Of a stretch of DNA of 12,629 bases, positions 1 through 5,630 are shown in pieces; position 1 is the first letter of the stretch, and each line of letters starts with the position of its first letter. The notes under the pieces were generated by a model. The model did not search any database. It saw nothing but the letters and a program-made list of their open reading frames with translations, and was not told the origin of the DNA. Source of the stretch: an uncultured Oscillospiraceae bacterium (lineage in GTDB: Bacteria > Bacillota > Clostridia > Oscillospirales > Oscillospiraceae); NCBI GenBank assembly GCA_944385645.1, contig CALWYA010000026.1, forward strand, positions 1-12,629, read 5' to 3'. A program made the position numbers and the translations under genes.

Positions 1-1040
1 ATCTGAGTGACCTTAAGCTGTATGTGGTGGTCACCAATATCGATACCCGCAATGATGAGATCGACTATTTGTATACCGATTACTCCAACTGGGTGTCGGA
101 GGACTCCATAGCCTATGACGACATGAGCCGGTACGACGTCATCTATACCCGCTACGAGGGGCGCAACGGCTCCTCCGGCACACAGGACCGGGATGACACC
201 AGCGACCGGGACGAGGACGAGATCGCCGATTTGATCGACGAGTTCCTGAGATACGAGTATGCCGAGGGCGACACCTGCTATGAGAGCGAGGACGGATACC
301 GCTCCCGGCCCTTCAGCAACAGTACCGTGACCGGCGACGAAGCCTTCGCCTACTACATGAGCGACTACCTCTTCGGCACGAGTCAAGCGGTGGAGGAGTA
401 CGATGGGGACGAGCTGGACCTGGACGAGATTCGGCTGGGTGATGTGATTTATCTGGATTATGAAGATCTGTATGTGGTGGTCACCGAGGTGGACACCCGC
501 AACGACAGGATCTACTACCTGACCACCAACACCCGCGATAAGGTGTATTCCGACGATATTGATTTTGATGATCTGACTTACTTCGACTACATTTACACCC
601 GCTATGAGGACAGCCCTTCCGGTTCCAGCTCCGGCAGACTGACGGAGAGCGATGTGGAGGATCTGATCGACGACTTCCTGGATGATAGTACTTCGGGATA
701 TTACATCGGCGAGGAGTGGCGTGGTTCAAATCCGGATATTTTAGGGAATGGAGGCAGAGTAAAAGGAAGCGAAGGATTTGCCTATTATCTCAGCGACTAT
801 ATTTTTGATGATGCGGATATCGATGAAGTAGATGATATAGACGACATTAAGGTTGGAGATATTGTTCGCTTATACACGGAGGGCAATGATGACGAGGATA
901 TCTATGGAATTGTAGTGGATTATGATGATGAGGATGTGCAAATCTTGTATGCGGAGTATGACTATAGGGATGAGGAGTATACGGTTGAGAGAGATTGGTT
1001 TGCACATGAAGAAGTGCATTACATATATACCCGCTATTAA
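1..1040 (+). CDS. Acidic tandem-module protein, probably exported, 5' end missing
   Basis: The frame is open from the left edge (first whole codon at base 3) to TAA at 1038-1040, giving 345 residues of a longer protein. The GTG at 24 is internal, because the sequence upstream of it (LSDLKLY) matches the repeat copy downstream (YEDLYVVVT). The motif IYTRY recurs at bases 141, 591 and 1023, so modules repeat every 450 and 432 nt. Each full module reads: helical stretch (DLIDEFL / DLIDDFL), a short insert, FAYY(M/L)SDY(L/I)F, then (L/V)GD(V/I) followed by beta-rich sequence ending IYTRY. This order resembles papain-like amidase modules (CHAP or NlpC/P60 style) repeated in exported proteins of gut Clostridia, but no Cys stands before FAYY and no His lies in the VVVT strand, so catalysis is unlikely. 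Asp, Glu and Tyr are very abundant. The module identification is an inference from memory; the repeats are seen directly. Confidence 0.8.
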   Translation, partial: LSDLKLYVVVTNIDTRNDEIDYLYTDYSNWVSEDSIAYDDMSRYDVIYTRYEGRNGSSGTQDRDDTSDRDEDEIADLIDEFLRYEYAEGDTCYESEDGYRSRPFSNSTVTGDEAFAYYMSDYLFGTSQAVEEYDGDELDLDEIRLGDVIYLDYEDLYVVVTEVDTRNDRIYYLTTNTRDKVYSDDIDFDDLTYFDYIYTRYEDSPSGSSSGRLTESDVEDLIDDFLDDSTSGYYIGEEWRGSNPDILGNGGRVKGSEGFAYYLSDYIFDDADIDEVDDIDDIKVGDIVRLYTEGNDDEDIYGIVVDYDDEDVQILYAEYDYRDEEYTVERDWFAHEEVHYIYTRY

Positions 1041-1061
1041 TCCATAATCCTGAAAGACGCC

Positions 1062-1093
1062 AAAAGGCCGGGGACTTTTGTCCCCGGCCTTTT
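1062..1093 (+). terminator. Strong intrinsic terminator of the acidic repeat protein gene
   Basis: A perfect 14-bp inverted repeat (1062-1075 with 1080-1093) encloses a TTTT loop and lies 21 nt after the TAA at 1040. The stem runs from A-rich into GC-rich sequence and back to T-rich (AAAAGG...CCTTTT), then continues TTCCTTTCC, so it could work in both directions. Confidence 0.9.
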
Positions 1094-1160
1094 CCTTTCC
1101 CTGATGCGGTAGGATCATATCCGCCCCTGTACCCTGTGACCTTTGCACTTCCTGCTCCGC

Positions 1161-1210
1161 CGTAGGGGCGGCCTTTGGCCGCCCGCAGGCGCCCGAAGGG
1201 CGCCCCTACG
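1161..1210. repeat. 50-bp palindromic intergenic element with 10-bp terminal inverted repeats
   Basis: The ends CGTAGGGGCG (1161-1170) and CGCCCCTACG (1201-1210) are perfect inverted repeats. Between them are two further hairpins: GGGCGGCC-TTT-GGCCGCCC (1166-1184) and GGCGCCC-GAA-GGGCGCC (1188-1204). The element can therefore fold either as one long stem or as two adjacent hairpins. Its form is that of a REP-like or very small non-autonomous repeat. No target-site duplication is obvious, and no coding function is seen. Confidence 0.75.
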
Positions 1211-1353
1211 AAAATACGCACCCTGTAGGGCGCGGCCTCCCGGACGCGCCGACCATTATGCGCGCGCCGAGGTCGCGGCCCAGGCCGGCCTCTCTTGGCC
1301 CTTTGGGCCAATTCACCTTCTCGCGCGCCACGAAAAACGCACCATGTAGGGCG
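1208..1353. repeat. Pair of degenerate 25-nt direct repeats around a palindrome
   Basis: The segment 1208-1232 (ACGAAAATACGCACC...TGTAGGGCG) recurs at 1330-1353 with one base deleted and one substitution, a spacing of about 122 nt. Between the copies lies a perfect palindrome, TTGGCCC-TTT-GGGCCAA (1295-1311). The copies begin at, or just outside, hairpin elements on both sides, which suggests this gap was built by repeated insertion or duplication of one repeat family. Confidence 0.6.
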
Positions 1354-1391
1354 GGGGCTTGCCCCCGCCGCATCGCCGTCCGCAGGCGGCG
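1350..1391. repeat. Two adjacent GC-rich hairpins in the repeat cluster
   Basis: GGCGGGGGC (1350-1358) pairs with GCCCCCGCC (1361-1369). CGCCG (1374-1378) pairs with CGGCG (1387-1391). Neither is followed by a T-run on either strand, so they are better read as part of the intergenic repeat cluster than as terminators. The remaining bases, 1100-1160 and 1392-1455, show no gene, RNA gene or promoter that I can support. Confidence 0.55.
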
Positions 1392-1455
1392 AAATATCCC
1401 CCGTATAGGTCAAGCAAAAGGTAGCTGGCCATGTCCCGCCTGCTGGAGACAGGAA

Positions 1456-1484
1456 CAGGGGCCTGACCATCGGTCAGGCCCCTG
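1456..1484 (-). terminator. Intrinsic terminator of the yerC-methyltransferase-hslO operon
   Basis: A perfect 13-bp inverted repeat (1456-1468 with 1472-1484) with a 3-nt loop lies 12 nt beyond the hslO stop codon. Read on the minus strand the stem is followed by TTCCTGTCTCC, a weak T-tract, so termination may be less efficient than at the other hairpins here. Confidence 0.75.
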
Positions 1485-1496
1485 TGTTCGGGTCTT

Positions 1497-2375
1497 TCAC
1501 ATATTCGCCAGAATTTCCTCCAGGTCCTCCTTGGAGTAGCGGTACACCTTGTCGCAGAACTGACAGGTGAGCTCCGCCTTCCCCTGGTCCCGGATCAGGT
1601 CGGACAGGTCCTGTTTGCCCATGCTGATGAGGGCCCGGGTGACCCGGTCCCGGGAGCAGTAGCACCGGTACTCCACCGGGTGCTTCTCCAGGATCTCCAG
1701 CTGGAAGCCCTCCAGCACCGCCCGGAGCAGCCCCTCCCCGTCCAGGCCGCCGGCCAGGGCGTGGCTCACCGAGCCCAGGGCGTGGACCCCCTGCTCGATG
1801 CGGGTGATGATGTCGTCCCCCGCCCCGGGGAGCAGCTGGATAAGGTAGCCCCCGGCGGCGGTGACGCTCTGGTCCAGCCCCACCAGCACCCCCAGGGCGC
1901 AGGCGGTGGGGATCTGCTCGCTCTCCACAAAGTAGAGGGCCAGGTCATCGGCGATCTCCCCGGACATGAGGGCGATGGAGCCCACGTAGGGCTCCTTCAG
2001 GCCGATGTCCTTGATGACGGTGAGGGTGCCGTCGGTGCCCACGGCGGCCCCCACGTCCAGCTTGCCCTGGTATTTCTCCATCAGCTCCACATGGGGGTTC
2101 TGCACATAGCCCCGCACGTTGCCCCCGCAGTCGGACACCGCCAGGATGGTGCCCAGGGGGCCGCCCCCCTTGATCTGGAGGGTGAGGGAGCCGTTCTGCT
2201 CCTTGAGCATGTCCCCCATCATGGAGGCCCCCAGCAGGGCCCGGCCCAGAGCGGCGGTGCCCATGGGCAGGAGGGTGTGGATGGTCCGGGCCCGCTCCAC
2301 CAGGTCCCGTCCGGTGACGGCGACGGCCTTGACCAGGCCGTCGCCGGTGATGGCTCTTGTGATCTCGTCAGGCAT
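1497..2375 (-). CDS. hslO: Hsp33 redox-regulated chaperone (HslO)
   Basis: The 292-residue product matches the usual Hsp33 length (about 290). Hsp33 is a cytosolic holdase: in its reduced form four Cys bind zinc, and oxidation with unfolding switches on binding of unfolding proteins. Those Cys are visible as CYC (C238, C240) and CQFC (C271, C274), the family's CxC and CxxC pair. The N-terminal region has the family pattern, including LGRALLGASMMGDMLK and GGPLG. I chose the ATG at 2375 because it opens directly on Hsp33 sequence (MPDEITRAITGDG). The frame stays open upstream to 2633, but that part overlaps the methyltransferase gene and has no Hsp33 character. An AAAGGA lies about 15 nt upstream, inside the methyltransferase gene. 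The methyltransferase stop is only 8 nt upstream, so the genes are probably translationally coupled. Confidence 0.96.
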   Translation of the reverse strand: MPDEITRAITGDGLVKAVAVTGRDLVERARTIHTLLPMGTAALGRALLGASMMGDMLKEQNGSLTLQIKGGGPLGTILAVSDCGGNVRGYVQNPHVELMEKYQGKLDVGAAVGTDGTLTVIKDIGLKEPYVGSIALMSGEIADDLALYFVESEQIPTACALGVLVGLDQSVTAAGGYLIQLLPGAGDDIITRIEQGVHALGSVSHALAGGLDGEGLLRAVLEGFQLEILEKHPVEYRCYCSRDRVTRALISMGKQDLSDLIRDQGKAELTCQFCDKVYRYSKEDLEEILANM

Positions 2376-2383
2376 GGGTGTGT

Positions 2384-3136
2384 TCAATCGTCCTTTCTCG
2401 CGGTGAAGAATATCCGCTGCGCCCCCGGGGCGGGGGGGCGGAACTGGAAGGCGGCGTAGGTGCGGATGTCGGAAAAGCCCGCCCGCTCCAGCATGGCGGT
2501 CAGCTGGTCCACGGGATAGGCCCGCTCCCGGTGGAGCTCCTCCTCCCGCCGCCACAGGCCGTTTTCCTCCAGCCGGAACAGGTCCATGAAATAGGTGCAG
2601 GTCCGGCTGCGCTTGGACCACTCCGCCCGCCACACGCAGTAGGCGTCCTCCGTCTCGTCCAGGAACACCTGGCCGTTCAGCCCCTCCAGCTTCTCCGGGG
2701 TGTTCACGTCAAAGAGGAACAGCCCCCCGGGCATGAGAAACAGCCGGACCCGGCCGAAGGCCCGTTCCAGCTTTTTGGGGTCGGTGACGTAGTTGACGCT
2801 GTCCAGGCAGCACACGCAGGCGTCGATGGTGCCGTACAGGTCCAGCTTCTCCATGCTCTGGCACAGGAAGATGGGCTCGATGGGGGAGACCCCCCGGTTC
2901 TTTTCCGCCGCCTGGGCCAGCATCTCGGGGGACTGGTCCACCCCGATCATCTCATACCCCCGCAGGGCCAGCTCCCGGGTGAGGGAGCCGGTTCCGCAGG
3001 CCAGGTCCAGCACCGTCCGGCCGGGAATGTGCCGGCGGGCGAAGTGCTTTTCGATGTAGTCGGCCCAGCGGGGGTAGTCCACGTCGTAGGTCAGCTCGTC
3101 ATAGCAGCCGGCCAGAGGGCCGTAGCTGCCGCTCAT
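2384..3136 (-). CDS. Class I SAM-dependent methyltransferase (YqeM-like)
   Basis: A 250-residue cytosolic protein with a Rossmann-fold methyltransferase domain. Motif I, the SAM glycine loop, is VLDLACGTG (residues 42-50); the acidic residue ending strand 2 is in MIGVDQSPEML. The opening YGPLAGCYDELTYDVDYPRWADYIE is typical of the YqeM-type methyltransferases of Firmicutes, whose substrate is not established. C-terminal strands contain CVWRAEW and CTYFMDLF. The ATG at 3136 overlaps the stop of the upstream regulator gene in an ATGA arrangement, which fixes the start and implies coupled translation. It is the middle gene of the three-gene operon. The target, whether small molecule or macromolecule, cannot be told from the sequence. 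Confidence 0.9.
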   Translation of the reverse strand: MSGSYGPLAGCYDELTYDVDYPRWADYIEKHFARRHIPGRTVLDLACGTGSLTRELALRGYEMIGVDQSPEMLAQAAEKNRGVSPIEPIFLCQSMEKLDLYGTIDACVCCLDSVNYVTDPKKLERAFGRVRLFLMPGGLFLFDVNTPEKLEGLNGQVFLDETEDAYCVWRAEWSKRSRTCTYFMDLFRLEENGLWRREEELHRERAYPVDQLTAMLERAGFSDIRTYAAFQFRPPAPGAQRIFFTARKDD

Positions 3137-3438
3137 CCCTCTTTGCCCTGCTTCTCCCGCAGGCGGGGGATCACGGTCCGGTAGCCATCCGCGCCGTAAT
3201 GAAGACAGCGGTTGACCCGGCTGATGGTGGCGCTGGAGGCGCCGGTGCGCTCCAGAATGTCGCTGTAGATGAGCCCCTCGTCCAGGAGCATGGCCACATC
3301 CATCCGCTGCTCCATGGCCTTCAGCTCGGAGACGGTGCACAGATCCTGGAGGAAGCGGCGGCATTCCTCCTCGGTTTCCAGGCAGGCGATGGCTTTATAC
3401 AAAGTGTCGCTGGCGGGCTTGTTCAGAAATTTTGACAT
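3133..3438 (-). CDS. YerC/YecD-family TrpR-related DNA-binding protein
   Basis: A 101-residue, all-helical protein matching the small YerC/YecD family, distant relatives of the Trp repressor. The N-terminal half carries ACLETEEECRRFLQDLCTVSEL and MEQRMDVAMLLDEG; the helix-turn-helix lies at about residues 56-82 (SDILERTGASSATISRVNRCL). Unlike TrpR, these proteins are not known to act with tryptophan as a rule, and their regulons are poorly defined. The ATG at 3438 has AAAGGA 9 nt upstream. It is first in the operon with the methyltransferase and hslO and has a promoter about 65 nt upstream, so it might regulate itself (inference). Confidence 0.92.
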   Translation of the reverse strand: MSKFLNKPASDTLYKAIACLETEEECRRFLQDLCTVSELKAMEQRMDVAMLLDEGLIYSDILERTGASSATISRVNRCLHYGADGYRTVIPRLREKQGKEG

Positions 3439-3502
3439 GATGACGCATCCTTTCTTCTCTCGTTGTAAGGTGGCCGTCGGGCGGAACTTTCTGCACAATG
3501 CC

Positions 3503-3531
3503 ATTTTAGCACTTTGTATCATAAAAGTAAA
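3503..3531 (-). promoter_or_regulatory. Candidate sigma-A promoter of the yerC operon
   Basis: On the minus strand TTTACT (3526-3531) and TAAAAT (3503-3508) are separated by exactly 17 nt, in the only AT-rich stretch of this gap, about 65 nt before the yerC-like start. The -35 box lies inside a 9-bp direct repeat, AAAAGTAAA on the plus strand at 3523-3531 and 3536-3544, that could be an operator. I saw no convincing plus-strand promoter for the gene at 3631. Confidence 0.6.
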
Positions 3532-3630
3532 CAGAAAAAGTAAAAATTTTTCAATTTTGTCTATGGGGGGCGGACCGCCCCGCCGGCCCGGGCATAGGAT
3601 GGGGAAATCCGACGGAGGGGAGCGAGGCAG

Positions 3631-4299
3631 ATGGGAGAGCGGCGGGAAGCGGCGGTGCGCTGGAGCGAGGAGCGGCGGCGGCTGACTCTGGAGGGGGAGG
3701 GGGTGCTGGAGTATATCCTGCGCTGGCCCCAGGTGGAGGGGGCCGGCCTAGGAGGGCGGTGGATCAGCGCCTACTACCGGCGGCTGGCCGGGAGCTGGAG
3801 GCGGCGGTGGGAGCGGGAGATCTATCTCCAGGCCTGTCTGGACCTGGTCCGATGCCGGGAGGAGAGCCGGCCCTTCACCCCCTGGCGGGGGGAGCTGACC
3901 GGCGAGGTCGCCCTGCTCCGGGACGGCCTGCTGAGCCTGCGGTTCACCGGCTGGGAGAGCCGGGGGGCGAAGCCGCCCAGCCGGGTGCGCTGGGGAGACG
4001 TGTGGAAGGTGCGCCAGGGGGCGCCCTGCCCCCTGGGGGAGCTGCTGGCCGGCCGGCGGGGCTGGCGCGGGCGCCTGTGGTCCGCCCTGGCCCGGCAGGG
4101 GGAGGAGCGGCGGCAGGCCGGGGACTGCTTTCTGGACCGGGACTGGCTGAAAAAGGCAAGGAACGCAAGGCCCTTAAAGGACTATTGCCTGACAGCGGAG
4201 GGGGTGGAGCTCGCCCTGCCCCAGTGCGCCGCGGCCCCCGCCGCCGAGGGCTGCCCGGTGTTCACCCTTCCCCTGGAGGATCGGAAAAGCGGCGGTTGA
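3631..4299 (+). CDS. Soluble DUF3298 (RsiV C-domain-like) protein
   Basis: A 222-residue protein rich in Arg, Gly and Trp. The last third reads LKDYCLTAEGVELALPQ followed by GCPVFTLPL, the end pattern of the DUF3298 domain (YxLTxEGLxIxFxP...FxIPL), and YLQACLDLVRCREESRPFT (about residues 65-83) fits earlier in the domain. DUF3298 forms the outer domain of the anti-sigma factor RsiV, which binds lysozyme, and of other exported Firmicute proteins. Here there is no signal peptide, membrane segment or anti-sigma domain: the product starts MGERREAAVRW and looks cytosolic. The ATG at 3631 has GGAGGGG 10 nt upstream. No terminator follows; the last 38 nt overlap the convergent hydrogenase-like gene. 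The function is unknown, and a cytosolic housekeeping role would be a guess. Confidence 0.75.
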   Translation: MGERREAAVRWSEERRRLTLEGEGVLEYILRWPQVEGAGLGGRWISAYYRRLAGSWRRRWEREIYLQACLDLVRCREESRPFTPWRGELTGEVALLRDGLLSLRFTGWESRGAKPPSRVRWGDVWKVRQGAPCPLGELLAGRRGWRGRLWSALARQGEERRQAGDCFLDRDWLKKARNARPLKDYCLTAEGVELALPQCAAAPAAEGCPVFTLPLEDRKSGG

Positions 4300-5512
4300 A
4301 CAGCTCCCCCCGGGTCAGAAAGTCCTCCACCGTGTCAAAGCCCAGCCGCCGGAGCACCTGGAGGACATAGGGGTTGTCCAGAGGGGTGGCGTAGGGGGCG
4401 CCGGCCCCATAGCGGTCCACATTGGCCCGCCCCTGTTCCGGGGGCAGGACCGCCTTGGGCCCGCCCACGCAGCCGCCGGGACAGCCCATCCCCTCGTAGA
4501 AGTTGGCCCGGTTCTCCCCCCGGAGCAGCTCCTCCAGCATGGCCCGGCAGGCGGGCACCCCGTCGGCCCGGCGGGCCCGCACCGGGATGGCGCGGTCGGG
4601 GCAAAGCCGCTCCACTGTGGCCTGGACCGCCTCGCTGACGCCCCCCGCCCGGGCGTAGAGCCGGCCGCACCGGGAGGAGTGGTCCCGGTCCGTCTCCGCC
4701 AGCTCCTCCGGCCGGAGGTCGGCCGCCCGGAAGATGTCCCGCACCTCCTGAAAGGTGAGGACGAAGTCCACCGCCCCGGCCAGATCGGGCTCCCGGGCCT
4801 CCGACTTCTTGGCCAGACAGGGGCCCACGAAAATGGTCAGGGCGTCCGGGTGGAGGGCCTTCACCGCCCGGCCGGCGGCCACCATGGGGGAGACCGCCCC
4901 GGGCACGTGGGGCATGAGCTGGCGGTACACCCGGCGCACCATGGCGATCCACACCGGGCAGCAGCAGCTGGTCAGTTGAAAGTCCCCGTCGGTGCGGACG
5001 TGCCGGTGGAACTCCAGGGCCTCCTTCAGGGTGAGCAGGTCGGCGAACAGGGCCACCTCCACCATGCCGGTGAAGCCCAGGGCCCGGAAGGCGGTACGCA
5101 GTCTGCCCGGCGTGACGGCGGGGGAGAACTGCCCCAGAAAAGCGGGGGCGATGAGGGCGTATACCGGACCCCGGGCCTCCTTGACGGCGGCCAGGGCGGG
5201 GAGGACGTCCCGGCTGGCGGTGAGCGCCCCGGACCGGCAGGCCTCCAGACAGGCCCCGCAGCCGCAGCACCGCTCCGGGTCGATGGTCACCTGTCCGTCC
5301 GGCCCCCGGACCACCGCCTGGAACAGGCAGGCGGCGGCGCAGGGGCGCTCTCCCTCCCCGCAGGCGCAGCGGCCCGGGGTCAGCACCGGGGGGTGCCGCT
5401 CCGGGTGGAGCAGACAGTCCAGCTGGGCCGGGTCGGCCCCCGGGGGCGGGGAGAGGGGGCTCCCGGCCGCGGCCTGGAGGAGCAGGTGCTGGTACAGATC
5501 GTCAAAGGTCAT
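4262..5512 (-). CDS. [FeFe]-hydrogenase-like protein with N-terminal ferredoxin domain
   Basis: A 416-residue cytosolic iron-sulfur protein. An N-terminal ferredoxin-like part has C49-C51-C58-C62 and a regular 4Fe-4S motif C82-C85-C88-C92. The rest is an [Fe] hydrogenase large-subunit C-terminal domain with all three H-cluster signatures: TSCCCPVW (181-188), GPCLAKK (230-236) and EGMGCPGGCVGGP (340-352). C232, C344 and C348 align with known H-cluster ligands. Differences from classical HydA are the extra Cys in the first signature, GPC for MPC in the second, and loss of the GGGQP tail in the third, as in poorly studied clostridial relatives that may sense or handle electrons rather than evolve H2 quickly. 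The ATG at 5512 has AAGGAGG 8 nt upstream. No maturase, NADH module or other partner gene is in the window. Hydrogenase activity is therefore possible but unproven. Confidence 0.88.
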   Translation of the reverse strand: MTFDDLYQHLLLQAAAGSPLSPPPGADPAQLDCLLHPERHPPVLTPGRCACGEGERPCAAACLFQAVVRGPDGQVTIDPERCCGCGACLEACRSGALTASRDVLPALAAVKEARGPVYALIAPAFLGQFSPAVTPGRLRTAFRALGFTGMVEVALFADLLTLKEALEFHRHVRTDGDFQLTSCCCPVWIAMVRRVYRQLMPHVPGAVSPMVAAGRAVKALHPDALTIFVGPCLAKKSEAREPDLAGAVDFVLTFQEVRDIFRAADLRPEELAETDRDHSSRCGRLYARAGGVSEAVQATVERLCPDRAIPVRARRADGVPACRAMLEELLRGENRANFYEGMGCPGGCVGGPKAVLPPEQGRANVDRYGAGAPYATPLDNPYVLQVLRRLGFDTVEDFLTRGELFNRRFSDPPGEG

Positions 5513-5576
5513 GGTCCAAACCTCCTTTTCCCTCCAGTATGCCCGGAAGAGGCCGGGACAAGCCCGCCGGGGAGAC

Positions 5577-5612
5577 AAAACCGGCCCCGCCCAGGCGGGC
5601 GGGGCCGGTTTT
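5577..5612 (-). terminator. Intrinsic terminator of the exported deacetylase-like gene
   Basis: A perfect 15-bp stem (5577-5591 with 5598-5612) with a 6-nt loop and flanking A4/T4 sits 19 nt beyond the stop of the minus-strand gene ending at 5631. It is 65 nt upstream of the hydrogenase-like start, so the latter is likely read from its own, unidentified promoter or by read-through. Confidence 0.9.
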
Positions 5613-5630
5613 TCGGCAAGGCAGACGGCG

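Noticed and set aside
1161..1391. CRISPR array or tRNA-like cloverleaf in the palindrome cluster
   Set aside because: The repeats are not regularly spaced with unique spacers, and no CCA end, anticodon stem or T-loop consensus is present.
847..1470. Open minus-strand frame of about 200 codons over the repeat cluster and the end of the acidic repeat gene
   Set aside because: It overlaps the real gene and a terminator, its composition is just GC-rich repeat sequence read in frame (Arg, Gly, Pro, Ala), and no recognisable domain is seen. Such frames are typical false genes from intergenic repeats.
2376..2633. Longer N-terminus for Hsp33 in the same frame
   Set aside because: The extra residues are antisense-like Pro/Gly/Arg sequence that overlaps the methyltransferase in another frame; the family begins at the ATG at 2375.
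3511..3570. Plus-strand promoter for the DUF3298-like gene
   Set aside because: Several AT-rich hexamers occur, but none has both a fair -35 and -10 at 16-18 nt spacing.
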